Shown here: piece after piece, positions 34,939-46,080 of the stretch | Position numbering within the stretch: position 1 is the stretch's first letter | Layout: every line of letters begins with the position of its first letter | NCBI GenBank assembly: GCA_025345505.1 | Contig: JANVCC010000247.1 | Location: forward strand, 383,804-447,803 | DNA from: Todiramphus chloris collaris | Taxonomy: Eukaryota; Chordata; Aves; Coraciiformes; Alcedinidae | Length of the DNA stretch: 64,000 nt | Direction: 5' to 3' | Notes under the pieces: generated by a model | Told to the model about the DNA's origin: nothing | Database searches by the model: none | The model's input: the letters and a program-made list of their open reading frames with translations, nothing else | Made by a program: the position numbers and the translations under genes

Positions 34939-35060
34939 CATAGAATAGAATCATAGAATCATTAAGGTTGGAAACGATCTTCAAGATCATCAAGCCCAAC
35001 CACGTACTAAACATTATCATGACCACTAAACCATGTCCTGAAGTGCCACATCTAGACATT
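34939..35060 (-). mobile_element. CR1 LINE fragment, 3' end (family A)
   Basis: Inverted tail (tcatagaatagaatcatagaa), then ttaaggttggaaacgatctt, caagatcatcaagcccaacc and actaaaccatgtcctgaagt. Truncated at about 120 bp, where it meets a run of tatttat steps. Confidence 0.92.
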
Positions 35061-35929
35061 TATTTATTTATTATATCTTTCTGCATCACCCTTTGCCAGA
35101 CACCACAAGAAATTTCTGTGGCAGTAACAATGTGATGGGCATGCATATTTTTACAGTCCATTTTCTTTAGAAAACCCCACCTTTACTGAGTTTATTTTTG
35201 CACACTGGATGCCTCTTTGTAGCCCTTTTCTTCTTCTAACCACCTAAAATGCTTTAGTTGGGTCATTTCACAGGTCTGTGCCCAATAGTGCCATGTCAGG
35301 TAGTATTACAGAGAAGGTGCATGTGGAGCTATAGCTCCTTGCAACTCTCGAGTAACCAAGAAAACTGAACAACAAAGAGCAGCATCCTTTCTTTCACCCC
35401 TAAATTTGAAGACTGGTGACAAAGAAAAGGGATTCCATTGTAGACTTCTGGGGAGTAAGGAAGAAGTTCTTAAAGAAAAAAATAAAGTTTAATGCTGCAT
35501 AGAACTGACAATATTTTCAAAACTAAGGTGCAGAACATGGCACACAGCTGGAATGGCCTTAGACTGATCTAACTGGGTAGACCTGCACTGCCCAGTATAA
35601 CCACTTAACCTGTGCTGACACAGATCCCAAGGCAAGGTTGCACCTCCTTGGCAGTGTCTCTGAGTAAAGGGCCATGTAAAGGCCTGATCCCTCCTGGAGC
35701 CTCTCCGGAGAAAGAGACAGTTCACTGGACTGCCCCACAGAAGCAGTCCCTGTGTAGATGCCTCCTGCGCTGGGCACGGCCACCTTGAATTGCATCTTCT
35801 CTGAGATCCCCATTGAGGTCCACCAGAGTGGAGTTGTTCTCACTCAGCTTCACCAAACAGATGGCTTTTCTCAAAGAGGGGTTTGTCGGCCCCCTTCAAA
35901 TTAAGGCCAACATGCAGCAGCGCTGAAGG
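35061..35929. other. Unique DNA, no gene seen
   Basis: No repeat family recognised. Overlapping minus-strand frames at 35489-35843 (78 and 94 codons) resemble nothing known to me. Confidence 0.38.
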
Positions 35930-36230
35930 TTTTGTCTTCTAAGTGACTTGCGACCCTTGATAAGATAACGTGATGGAAATGTATGTCACTGTGATATTTC
36001 GGAACGGATAAATAATGCATGACTCTGGCAAATGAAAGTTTTGAACTCAAGAGGAATCTCTGGCATTTTTTAAATAATTTAGGAAGTGTTCATGAAAGAG
36101 AAAAAGGAGGAAAAGGCCTTTAATAAATGTCACTTATTTGGCGTCATAACCTCTTTAGAATGACTAGTATTTTTTATTAACTTCATGTGGATATAAATGT
36201 ATTTAAATGGGAAAGTATCTGCTTGCTTTG
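35930..36230. promoter_or_regulatory. Weak candidate conserved noncoding element
   Basis: Repeat-free block with CpGs at ttgcgaccc, aacgtgatg, ttcggaacggataaataatg and ttggcgtcataac. A CRE-like gcgtcat, TTATTAAC and AT-rich homeodomain-type cores lie close together. Inference from composition only. Confidence 0.28.
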
Positions 36231-36325
36231 CAAAACTTGAAACTGTTTCTTACAAGAGAAGAAATTCTTACTGAAGTTTGAAGTGTAGATATTCAGTGGC
36301 TACTGGGTAATTAATGTGAGTAATA

Positions 36326-36521
36326 ATTTCTTTACTGGATGGGTTATCAGGCACTGGAACTGCTTGCCCAGGGCAGTGGTGGAGTCCCCAGCCCTGGAGG
36401 TGTTTAAGAGTCAAGTAGACGTAGTGCTGAGGGATGTGGTTTAGTCCAGGTCTTGGCAGTGTTGGGTTTATGATTGGACCTGATGATCTTTAAGGGCTTT
36501 TCCAATCTAAGAAATTCTGTA
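36326..36521 (+). mobile_element. CR1 LINE fragment, 3' end (family D)
   Basis: Reads gttatcaggcactggaactg, cttgcccagggcagtggtgg, agtccccagccctggaggtg, ttagtccaggtcttggcagt and ttgatgat-type end with ttttccaatctaagaaattc. The octamer tail is nearly lost. It is the sense counterpart of the copy at 23871-24104. Confidence 0.92.
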
Positions 36522-36852
36522 AGTGAAATGAAACTAAACCTGAATCTCTGTGGAGGACTTGGTAGATTTCCTTCCATGACTTCTACCATCGGCTGTTGAA
36601 CTATACACTCTCTCAGTCACAAAGGCATATGGTGTGGAAGAAGCCACTAAGCGTAGGCACCCAAGAGGAACACTCTCAAAGCAAGAGATAACTATTATGA
36701 AACCATACTCAAGTGATTTATCTCATGAACAAGAAACTCCATGGGGATAAGTATTCCAGTCTCTTTAACCATCTGAGCTAACCCATGTGAACAGTTTTTA
36801 TGTGAGATATCAAAGTGTGGTCACTTGTTGGCACATGAGCAAGTATGGCATC
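36522..36852. other. Unique spacer between two family D CR1 copies
   Basis: Nothing recognised in about 330 bp. The two flanking CR1 copies are in opposite orientation. Confidence 0.4.
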
Positions 36853-37192
36853 GAATCATAGATACATAGAATCATCAAGGTTGGAAAGGACCTTTAAGAT
36901 CATGGAGTCCAACCATTATCCCTACTCTACCAAGTCCACCACTAAGCCATATCCCCAAGCACCACATGTAGATGGCTTTTAAACACCGCCAGGGAAATGA
37001 ATGAGAGAACAAAGAAAGCGTAAAAAACAAGAAGCCATTCCTGTGCCTGATAACTCATTCAGTAAAGAAATTCTTCCCCATAGCCAACCTGAACTTCCTT
37101 TGGTGCAACTTAAGACCATTTGCTCTTGTCCTATCACTTGTTGTTTGGTTGAACAGACTCACCCACACCTCTGTACTACCTCTTTTCAGGTG
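36853..37192 (-). mobile_element. CR1 LINE fragment (family D) with a foreign internal segment
   Basis: Tail cgaatcatagatacatagaa, then ggttggaaaggacctttaag and ccactaagccatatccccaa. The normal 'gatggggactccaccactgc' block expected after gccaggg is replaced at about 36995-37036 by about 42 bp of unrelated A/G-rich sequence (agagaacaaagaaagcg and similar). CR1 then resumes with cctgataactcattcagtaa. Further on it keeps caacttaagaccatttgctc from the ORF2 end. Dead copy. Confidence 0.9.
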
Positions 37193-38140
37193 CAATTTTG
37201 TTTTATTTTGAGGAGTTAAGTTTATAGGTCCTTTTAGTATTCAGTCTTAGCACTATTTTTAGCTTCTACCATATCATCTACAAAATCTAACAGCAGTTCT
37301 TCAAACTGTCTGATTCGGATTAGCCTAACTTACTTTTCCTCCCCCTTTCTGGGAATTTTTGGTTACAGTGTAGTTAGAAATCTGTGTGTTTGGCTCATGT
37401 GGCTTCTGTAAATGCAGGATGAGGAAGAGAGGGTACACAAACTTTTTCCTCCAGTAACTGGAGTCTTTTGATGCTTGGTAAAGGTATTAGAGGTGTAGGA
37501 ACATTTTTTTCCTTTTTAGGTAACTTCTTCAAAGTAGTGTTGCTGCAGTAGGTGAGATATGTAGGGGACCTCATTTTGGTTTTGATGACACTACCTGGTG
37601 CATCTTTTCTTTCAAGAAGTCATTTCTTGATGCTGTGTAATTGTTCTGCAGCTCTCTTTTTGTTAAGGTTATTGAAAGGTTGTGATGTGGCCCCTCTCAT
37701 CTCTTTGACCTCAGTCTGGAAAGGTTAGAAACCTGGAGAAAGTTTGGAAAAGAAGGAAATTTTCTCCAAGTGATGTCTGAAAAGCTGGTGTGTCTGCCTG
37801 TGGTGTCAGCGATCGCGACAGATTAGTGGCTTATCTGAGGTCTGCTGGGATTGCATTTGAGTCACCTGACATGAAGGTACTGAGCAGTATTCCCCAGAAA
37901 TGTCATTGTAGACTCACATTCAGTCTTGTCTTCTTGTTCGATGCATGTGCACAGTCAGGTGGAAGGGAGATGCCTTGATCGTGGGATTTACAGTATGCTA
38001 AAGACATCTCACTGCAAATCAGTGTTTGAATTGAAGATGCCACTTCTGTCAAATGTCTTAAGCAGTTCCTGGATGAAACAGGAGCATGGGACAAGAGTTA
38101 CCTGGCATATTTTGTCATAACATATCACTTGTCTCAAGAA
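37193..38140. other. Unique DNA, no gene seen
   Basis: No repeat family or exon recognised. A few intact CpGs at 37808-37818 (cagcgatcgcgac). Confidence 0.4.
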
Positions 38141-38157
38141 CCCCCCCCCCCCCCCCC
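38141..38157 (+). repeat. Homopolymer run of 17 C
   Basis: Seventeen consecutive C on the plus strand, unusual in AT-rich DNA. It could form G-quadruplex on the complementary strand. Its exact length is prone to sequencing error. Confidence 0.9.
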
Positions 38158-38415
38158 AAACATTATGGATGTGATTAATGACTTGATGCTTTTATTGATG
38201 CTTTTTGTAATGTAAATATAGATCTATTGATTAAATAATTTGGCTTTGATCTAGCATCTTTTGAATTCAGTAGAAAGATTCCCAATGGTTTAAAAGACTT
38301 CCCACTGCCTTAAATAACTATCAAATCCTGTCTAAAACCTGATCTTATTGATTTCAATCTCTGGTTATAGTATATTCTATATCGTTCAAAACTGAATGAA
38401 GAGATCTTGTATTAG

Positions 38416-38471
38416 TTTTTCAGAATGGCAATGTAATAATTTTCTTTTAGAATGGCAATGCAATAATTTTC
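38416..38471. repeat. 27-bp tandem pair
   Basis: The string agaatggcaatg(t/c)aataat followed by tttc occurs at 38422 and again at 38449, a tandem pair with a 27-bp period and a single clear mismatch in the core. Confidence 0.85.
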
Positions 38472-38641
38472 TGATTTGTTCAAGAAAGGAGGCAAGGGGT
38501 TTAGAAAATTTTGTAAGCATACAAGGAATGACTTAATTTCTTACTTTACAAGCCTAATTTATAGGACTCAAATCATTAGATATTTTACAACTGATGTCTG
38601 AAAGAGCATTTCTCATATATAAGTATTTAGGCATGTACATC

Positions 38642-38669
38642 CATGTGTGTATATATATATGTGTGTGCA
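38642..38669. repeat. Alternating TG/TA microsatellite
   Basis: A 28-base alternating pyrimidine-purine stretch, (TG)n-(TA)n-(TG)n. Short and imperfect. Confidence 0.85.
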
Positions 38670-39339
38670 AATGAAACTTTTAAGAATATCCATCCTTTAA
38701 GTGCATTTCCTCACAAAGCAAACTTATATGTAAACAATGTCTTGATCCATGACATCCATCCCATTTCCCATTTCATTTCACACCTTTCCTGTGTACTGGT
38801 GTAAATTCTGTTGAAGTCATCAGGATTCATCTTAATGTATATCAGAACAGGTGTTGTCAGGGTATGGCCCAATCACTTGAGTTTAATCTTGTTTCCTTTA
38901 GCATAACCTGTCCAGGACTAAATATTCCCTGGTTTGTACTTTGCTAAACAGAAAAGTTGCTTTCAAAACCAAAGAATGATCAGTGTGTGAACACTTTGAC
39001 TTTAAAATCTCATTAGATACCTCATAGTCAAATAATAGAAAAAATTATGTTCCTACTCTAAATGCATAAATCATCTGTGCAAAAATTATGTTTCATGAAA
39101 CATATTTGTCTTCATTTTTTGTCTTTTTTTTTGTCTTTTTTTTTTTTTTTTAAACCTACATACATATACACACATCTATTACTGATGCAGGTAAGCTACA
39201 AATCTTTTTGAATGTGAAATTGAACCAGCAGCCTTTGATCTGAACTACAGGCTGATCTGAATTCAAGAAAAGGCTGCTGCTAAGCCACATTCCCATTCAA
39301 TCCATTAAACCATTCACTTCCGTGCTCCTCATCACACTG
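38670..39339. other. Unique DNA, no gene seen
   Basis: T-rich low complexity at 39114-39152. The motif tactggtgtaaattctgttg near 38797 resembles a very old amniote repeat, too short to assign. Confidence 0.38.
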
Positions 39340-39920
39340 ACTCCTAATTTGACAATGACAAAGAGCTCCACGGTGATTTTAAATTTCATAATTTTAATCT
39401 GTCAAGTCTGACATTTAATTAGTGCCCTTCTAACCTGTGCCCGCTCACTTGAAGGTTACTGTTGGTTTTCCTTTAGAAATTTTTCCTCTGGAAGAGTGGA
39501 TTAATAAATATGTACATAACTGGCAGGGATAAAGACAATACACACACAATGGTCTATTAGTTCCAAATCTAGACAGATGAGGTTAATAATATTTTAAAGT
39601 GCTGCTTTATTGTATTAAGAGTGATTAAGCCCTTGGCTCAACCCTGTATGAGTTGTTCATTGAAAACATAAAATATAAGGTCTATTAAGCAAAGTCTAGC
39701 GAGGCTGGTTACCCAAACTACAGTAGTACTGTGTTCATAAGGCATACTACAAGAGTGCATAATTTCTGAGAAATAATTTCTTGACTTAGCAAATACAATG
39801 AGAACATTCTAGGCTCGCTAAACAGACTAATTAGATTTTGATCACCAGTCAGTCAATGAGAACCTGCCTTATAGACTAAAATCGAGCACAATTTAAGACT
39901 CTGCTATTTCATTTTCTGGA
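39340..39920. promoter_or_regulatory. Candidate conserved noncoding element
   Basis: A repeat-free block of about 580 bp. It contains ctaatttgacaatgacaaag (SOX-like ACAATG), ttcataattttaatctgtca, acatttaattagtgccc, cctgtgcccgctcacttgaa, attaagagtgattaagccct and gtctagcgaggctggttacc. TAATTA and NKX-like (CACTTGA) cores are frequent. It lies within the 4-kb CR1-free interval 37.2-41.2 kb. Enhancer function is inference. Confidence 0.35.
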
Positions 39921-41226
39921 GGACTGAATTCAAATGTAACTTAGGTCACTTGTTAAAAATGAGTTTGCTGTTCTTAGATCAGCCCCACAAGGACATAAAT
40001 CCCAATCACAAAAGTATGCCACCATTTGTTAGTGCTAGGAGAGTGGTCAGTCTAAGTCCTCAGGGAACCAATCTCAGCTGAGCTTTCCAGTACCATACCT
40101 GGCTGCAGTCAGTAACATATGATCTTCATTATATTGTCACTAAATATTGAACATCTAGAAGTGAAGATAAGAATAAAAGAATACCCTTTCTTCGAGCAGG
40201 CATTACAGGAGGGACATCTGTGAGAATACAAGGATATCGTGAGCCTCCAGTTCTCAGATGGGCATGCCCCTTTTATTCCTTCTGTGCCACAGTATAATAC
40301 TTTTCAGACAATCATGAGTCCACATAAATACCATCATTTTCCTTACTAAAGATGATACCAACATGATACAGCAGCCTATCTGTCACTCAGAGTCCTTCTA
40401 GGGCTATTTAACATGATTAAGGCTTTTCCAGGTTTCTTTCCAGAAGACCCAGAAAAAGAAACAATAAAACCACTAAGTAGTCTTATTCCAATGCTAAAAG
40501 TCTCAAACCCAAATCTGATACAGGTTTATACCCTACTACCTTCACCCATATTCCTTTCTGAGTAGCCTTGCTGCGGTTAACTGCTGCTGAGGTCAAGCCA
40601 AATACGTCTGTAAGCAAAAAAAAAAAAAAAAAAAAGAAATCAAAATCACAAGAAAAAACAATTCACCTTTGGCTTTATGCAGTGTATTGTATTAATGTAC
40701 AGACTGATATACACCAGTATCTCCAGATTAACCTCTCCCTCTGGATACCCTTCTTCCATTTTAGCAATTACAGGAAACATAACATTTCTGAAAATCTTCT
40801 GTACATTTACTGAATTTATCACTATTTAGTTAAACAGAAACAGAAATGTACAATAAAAACCAGTATATTATTCCTAACTGTTTTCAGAGAAAGTCTGGGG
40901 GACATCAACTTTGGATTTGAAATAAAAGGATAGCTGGTGTGTGCTGTGGCACAAACATAGATGACACAAGTCTGGAAATTGTTGTCATCCACTTCTCATT
41001 TTCTTTATCTTGGCTGAGCAATTCCTTTAAGAACATTCCCGATGTCTTCTAGGTACCACAACAGATGCTGTTGCACTCCAGTGAAAACCCAGTTTTCTCT
41101 GGGTCTATCAGTGCTGCTACAGAATGTTAGAGTTAATTGTTTTTCACTAATGCCCTACTGTCCTGCAAGATGAATGCTGGTAGGAGAGTAGAAGATGTTA
41201 GTGAAAATAGTCCACAATCTCCTGGC
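39921..41226. other. Unique DNA, no gene seen
   Basis: A 20-base A-tract lies at 40616-40635. The frame 40568-40813 crosses that tract and is not a gene. No interspersed repeat recognised. Confidence 0.4.
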
Positions 41227-41421
41227 TAGAATCATTGAATCATTAAGGTTAGAAAAGACTTTCAAGATCATCAAGTCCAACCATCTACCCAACATTATCA
41301 TGATCACTAAGCCATGTCCTGAAGTGCCATATCTACAAGTTTTTGGAACCCCTACAGGGGTGGTGACTCCACCCCTTCCCTGAGCAACCTGTTCAATGCT
41401 CCATCAGCAGTCAGGGTGCCA
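41227..41421 (-). mobile_element. CR1 LINE fragment, 3' end (family A)
   Basis: Reads tagaatcattgaatcattaa, ggttagaaaagactttcaag, actaagccatgtcctgaagt and gatggtgactccacc-like sequence, then tails off with ctccatcagcagtcagggtg. It abuts the next CR1 copy directly, so that copy may have landed at or near its truncated end. Confidence 0.92.
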
Positions 41422-41422
41422 G

Positions 41423-42455
41423 GAATCATAGAATCATAGGGGTTGGGAAGGACCTCATCGAGTCCAACCCCCCTGCCAGAGCAGGGTCACCCAGGGCAGC
41501 CCACACAGGAACAGAGCCAGGGGGGGTTGGAAAGTCTCCAGAGAAGGAGACTCCACCACGTCTCTGGGCAGCCTCTTCCAGGCTCCATCACCCTCACACC
41601 AAAGAATCAGAGAATCACAGAATGCTAAGCGTTGGAAGGGACCTCAAAAGAACATTTAGTCCAACCCCACTGACAGAGCAGGATCACCTAGAACAGGTCA
41701 CATAGGAACACATCCAGGCAGGTCTTAAATGTCTCCAGAGAAGACTCCACAACTCCTCTGGGCAGCCTGTTCCAGGCTCCGTCACCCTTACAGTGAAAAG
41801 TTTTTCCTTATGTTTCTCTGGAACTTCTTATGCTCCAGCTTGCACCTTTTGCCCTTTGTCCTATCATTGGACATCACTGAGCAGAGCCTGGCTCCAGCCT
41901 CCTGACACTCGTCCTTTATGTATTTGTAAACATTAACGAGGTCACCCCTCTTCTCCAAGCTAGAGATACCCAGCTCCCTCAGCCTTTCCTCAGCAGGGAG
42001 ATGCTCTACTCCCTTAATCATCTTTGTGGCTCTGCGCTGGACTCTTTCCAGCAGTTCCCTGTCCTTAAGAAGTTTTACTTCATGGTGTGGTGGAACTTCC
42101 TGGGCTGCAATTTGTGCCCATTGCCCCTCGTCCTATCCCAGGGCACCACTGGAAAGAGCCTGGCCCCTTCTCCTTGCCCCCCACCCTGCAGAGATTTGGA
42201 ACCATTCCTAAGATCCCCTCTCAGGCTTCTCTTCTCCAGGCTGAACAGCCCCAGGGCTCTCAGCCTTTCCTCCCCAGAGAGATGTTCCAGTCCCTTCAGC
42301 ATCCTCGCAGCCTCCCTTGGGCTCTCTCCAGTATTTCCCTGTCCCTCTTGAACTGGGGAGCCCAGAACAAGACATAACACTCCGGAGCACCAGAGCAGAG
42401 TCGAGTGGGAGGAGAACCTCCGTCAACCTGCTGGCCACACTCTTCTTAATTACAG
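41423..42455 (-). mobile_element. CR1 LINE copy (family C), interrupted by a second CR1
   Basis: Part one (41423-41604) runs from the inverted tail gaatcatagaatcatagggg through ctccagagaaggagactcca to ccatcaccctcacaccaaag. Part two (42067-42455) resumes at the next expected bases, aagttttacttcatggtgtg, and continues through ORF2-coding antisense sequence (ctgggctgcaatttgtgccc, aggctgaacagccccagggc, ctgctggccacactcttctt). Minus-strand frame 42075-42380 is the ORF2 C-terminal relic. With the inner copy removed the two parts are contiguous in the family. Confidence 0.93.
41605..42066 (-). mobile_element. CR1 LINE copy (family C) nested inside another CR1
   Basis: Has its own inverted tail (aatcagagaatcacagaatg), 3' region (ccactgacagagcaggatca, ctccagagaagactccacaa) and ORF2 end (cctttgtcctatcattggac, tccctcagcctttcctcagc) up to cagttccctgtcctt. 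The five bases aagaa occur at both borders (41602-41606 and 42067-42071), which fits a short target-site duplication or microhomology. It is younger than the host copy by position. Minus-strand frame 41788-42021 is an ORF2 relic. Confidence 0.92.
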
Positions 42456-43790
42456 GAGGAGCTGTAATTGCAAATTCCCTTTTCCTACTCGTCTTAGCAA
42501 CCTGTTCATCTCTTTATGGAACTTCCCTGAAGAAGAAGGTGGCAGTGGCGTATAACATAGCGTGTTCCTCTGTATTAATGCTGTCTCCTTCACCAGGATA
42601 AACCACTGAGACTCTTACATGGTTTTTGCATCTCAGCAGTAAATGGTCCCTTTCAATTGTGCTCAGGGATTCATGCTCAGCACGAATGAGGCCATTTTTT
42701 TGTTGTTGCTTAGGAAGTGCTGAGCAACACAGTCATTTTTTTTGAATGGATGTGTAACTATTTCAGCTGAACTTTTGTCAGAAAGTGTTTCTCCATTTCA
42801 GAAACTCTATAGCGGTGGGTGCTTCCTCACAGCATCTTTTAGACGACTGTGTCTCACACATGTAAGAAGTAAATTCAAATCTCTGTGAATCAGCACCTTG
42901 CGACTGTTATTGACAACTCTTATTTTCTTTATTTTTGGGGGTACATATTTTCAAATGTTTCTGTGTTCTGTCCTGTTGTGGGAAATGGGCAGTTTTGAAA
43001 TCTTTAAAAGTTTCACCGGGTAGGTGTTTTACACAGAGTTCCTGTAGCACCTCTTTCTAAAAATTTCTCTTTCCCAATTCCAAATTTTCTAAATTAGGAC
43101 AGTATTTTAAGGAAACAGTTCATCTTTGCTTACTGCTCCCAGATGTGACAGCTTATAAGAACAAATCTGTGCTTCTGGTGTCCAAGTTAGGAGTTATCCA
43201 TTTTGTCTGCAACCAAAATACGTCTTTAAGTCAGGTAAGCCTCCTTTCTATCTCCATTTCTGCTGTAACAACTGTAGTAACTTATTATGTGAGTTGGTAT
43301 GACCAATTATATAACATTATTAATGGAGCACTGTTTAATATAATATGGCATAGGGATGGATTTGTTCCCAAAAATTGTGGCACATAGGCTATTACAAAGA
43401 TCTTAATGTGTCCTTTACAGTTAGGGCTGAGAGAACACATGCACGTCTACTAAATCATTTGTGACAAATAACTGTCATGAAATGGTGATAGCAATGACTA
43501 AAAATGGAGACCAATGCATTCAAATAAATTCACTTGGTATATGTACTTTATTTGTATATGAGACAGCACACTGAAGACTACAGTTATTTTCACACCATTG
43601 GCCAGACACCAGTTTAACTCAATGCTTGCGAATAATAGAACAGCAGCAGCTATTTGCTTGAATGACTTTCATGTGAACAGAGATATTTCTGCTCAGCACA
43701 CACATCCTGACTACTTCTCACTTCCATGCAGCGTTCTATGAAACGCGGGGATGTCTTTCCTGGGTACTCAGCAGGTATTCTAGAAGCAAA
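42456..43790. other. Unique DNA, no gene seen
   Basis: No interspersed repeat after the CR1 end. AT-rich with short T runs. Nothing exon-like; the frame 43145-43387 is a chance frame. Confidence 0.4.
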
Positions 43791-43972
43791 GGGTGACAGA
43801 GCTGGGCCCAGGCTGCCCAGAGAGGTGATGGAGTCTCCTTCTCTGGAGCCTTTCCAACCCCCCCTGGCTCTGTTCCTGTGTGGGCTGCCCTGGGTGACCC
43901 TGCTCTGGCAGGGGGGTTGGACTCGATGCTCTCCAGAGGTCCCTTCCAACCCTACCGTTCAGTGGTTCTAAG
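43791..43972 (+). mobile_element. CR1 LINE fragment, 3' end (family C)
   Basis: Reads gggtgacagagctgggccca, ggctgcccagagaggtgatg, ctttccaaccccccctggct, tgggctgccctgggtgaccc and ctccagaggtcccttccaac, ending gttcagtggttcta in place of a proper octamer. Confidence 0.93.
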
Positions 43973-45097
43973 ATAGTTCTCACCAGTCTCTTGTTTTAAA
44001 AGAACCAGAGACTTACAGTTGTGAGCTTGATGTGGTTCAGACTTAGAGCACACAAACCTGTCACAGACTCAGACAGGTTTTGAGATGGTGGGACTCCAGT
44101 AAAACAAATAGAAGTGGGGCCCACAGTTCAAGCCTTCCTGTTTGCCCTCTGCCCAGTGATTTTGACCCAGTTGCTAGCCACCCATGTCCAACAGCAGATA
44201 GGTTAGATCGTGGGGGAGATACCCAAAAAGCTTTTTGTCTAAGGCATTTTTTTAGGAGCAAAGACGTAAATGAATAAAAGACATTAACTCATGAACCTGC
44301 TGAGATGGCAATTAAATCTGTCTCCCACCTACGCAGCTTCTCACTTCCTCCAGAAAAGAAAGAGAAATCATCTTTTCTCTTTACTGTCAGAGAATATCGT
44401 CAGGTGCTCATTCTTGCAAAGGATCTGAGGGTTGGGATTTTAGTGGAGGAAGCTTTCCTTCAATTCCTGGTTCAGGAGGGGACCTCTGAAGAGGGGTGGA
44501 AGTTCAGTTATTTCTCCTTGGTGTTTCCTATCAACCGACTCTAGATGTCTCTCTGCTTTGGTGTCTGCGGTTTTCCAGCCATCAGGCACTGTGCCCTGCT
44601 CAGAGCTGAACGTTGGCCACCTCTCCTGGAGTTGCACGAGCAGGGGCAGGTGGATGGGCAGTAATGACAAGCAACACCCTGCACCATTTCAGTCATCCGG
44701 GATACATTGATTTATCGGCAGGTTAAATGAAGTGGAGTAGAAAACCAATACAGATTACATACGAGAAGAGTGATGTCTTGCTCATGACCTCTCTCTGTCC
44801 CAGCTCCCGTCTGCAAGGCGAGGGTGATTTCTGTGCCTTGCTCAGAGATTCTTGTCACCATCTTGTCACATCACTGCTTAGCCATTCTATCTGCTCAGTT
44901 TTTGCTTCCTAATTACAACGGTCTTAATAACCAGCTGACTATATTTTTATGTCCTTGCCATGGGAGAAACCAAGAAACATTTCCTTGTGTTTACTTTCTA
45001 TTTTTTTTTTTACGCTGAGAAGTTATGAATCTGTCCTTTGTCTTTCGTTTGTCACAGCATTGCCTGCGCATTTGTTTTATTTTGTCTCACTTCTGTG
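43973..45097. other. Unique DNA, no gene seen
   Basis: The small block 44660-44745 (tcatccgggatacattgatt followed by tatcggcaggttaaatg) keeps CpGs and could be a minor conserved element. Otherwise only chance frames. Confidence 0.38.
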
Positions 45098-45530
45098 AGG
45101 GGAATGAAACTGGTGAGGAGTCTGGAGAACATTTCTGCTGAGGAGCGGCTGAGGGAGCTGGGCTTGGTTAGTCTGGAGCAGAGGATGCTGAGGGGAGACC
45201 TTCTTGCTCTCTCCAGCTCCCTGACAGGAGGGGCAGTGAGCTGGGGGTTGGGCTCTTCTCCAGGAGGAGAGGAACTGGGCTTGAGTTGCCCCAGGGCAGG
45301 TTCAGGTTGGCCATGAGGAACAGTTCCTGTGCTGAGAGAGTGGAGAGGCCTTGGCACAGGCTGCCCAGGGAGGGATGGAGGCACCATCCCTGCAGGGGTT
45401 CTAAAAACGTGTAGACGTGGCACCTGAGGACATGGTTTAGTGGTCATGATAATGTTGGCTAGATGGTTGGACTGGATGATCTTGAAGGTCATTCCCAACC
45501 TTAATGATGCTGTGATTCTATGATTCTATG
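45098..45530 (+). mobile_element. CR1 LINE fragment, about 430 bp (family A)
   Basis: Near twin of the copy at 9536-9999: gaggagtctggagaacattt, gaggctgagggg-type block altered to gaggatgctgaggggagacc, ttgccccagggcaggttcag, gacatggtttagtggtcatg, and a two-octamer tail. Plus-strand frame 45038-45316 ends in the ORF2 C-terminal relic. A short insertion (aggaggagaggaactgggct) distinguishes it from the 9.5-kb copy. Confidence 0.94.
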
Positions 45531-45569
45531 TTTGTTTTCCAGTATCCCGTTCACCATAACTAGGGATCT

Positions 45570-45628
45570 GACTGGAAGTGATGACCTTAAAGGTCTTTTC
45601 CAGTCACTGTGATTCTGTGATTCTGTGA
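45570..45628 (+). mobile_element. CR1 LINE, extreme 3' end only
   Basis: About 60 bp: gactggaagtgatgacctta, aaggtcttttccagtcactg, then two octamer-like units (tgattctgtgattctgtga). It sits 40 bp beyond the tail of the preceding CR1, same strand. Confidence 0.8.
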
Positions 45629-45739
45629 CTGAATTGACATCCCTCTATATTTGAGGAATAATAAAGAAAAAGAAGGACACACCACGTAACCCGATCAACT
45701 TACAAAAGATAAATACACATAGAAAATGTTGTTTCTCTG

Positions 45740-45775
45740 AAGGCCTCACCACTCTCTCAGTAGAGAAATTTTGAC
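45740..45775 (-). mobile_element. Tiny internal CR1 fragment (family A)
   Basis: The 36 bases aaggcctcaccactctctca plus gtagagaaattttgac match the internal segment seen in the family A copies at 297 and 47975. There is no 3' tail, so it is either a remnant after deletion or chance. Confidence 0.55.
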
Positions 45776-46080
45776 TATGGTCATATGGCAGCGTGGAGGT
45801 ATCTCTGTAGAGAACTATTATTTTATCAGAGAAATATGAAACAATTATAGCTGGGCAAAATAATGCAACTTATGACTGGTTACAGTCTGTTTTGTACCGT
45901 AGCTCAGCTAAGTAAATGCCTACTGATCCTTCCGTAATATATAGATATTTTTAATTAGTATTATTTTTCTCTACAGATTGCACTTTTATGCAAAGGTGAG
46001 TTTTAAACAAACTCATTTGCAAACCTGGACATTGCTCAGTTTTGTTTCCAAGTCTGTGGTGCATGGGGTATGCCTGTGAG
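45776..46080. other. Unique DNA, no gene seen
   Basis: About 305 bp. Nothing recognised. Confidence 0.4.

Noticed and set aside
45052..45498. 148-codon minus-strand open frame
   Set aside because: Antisense of the family A CR1 copy at 45098-45530. Similar antisense frames occur at 9725-9973, 60441-60746 and 63088-63519.
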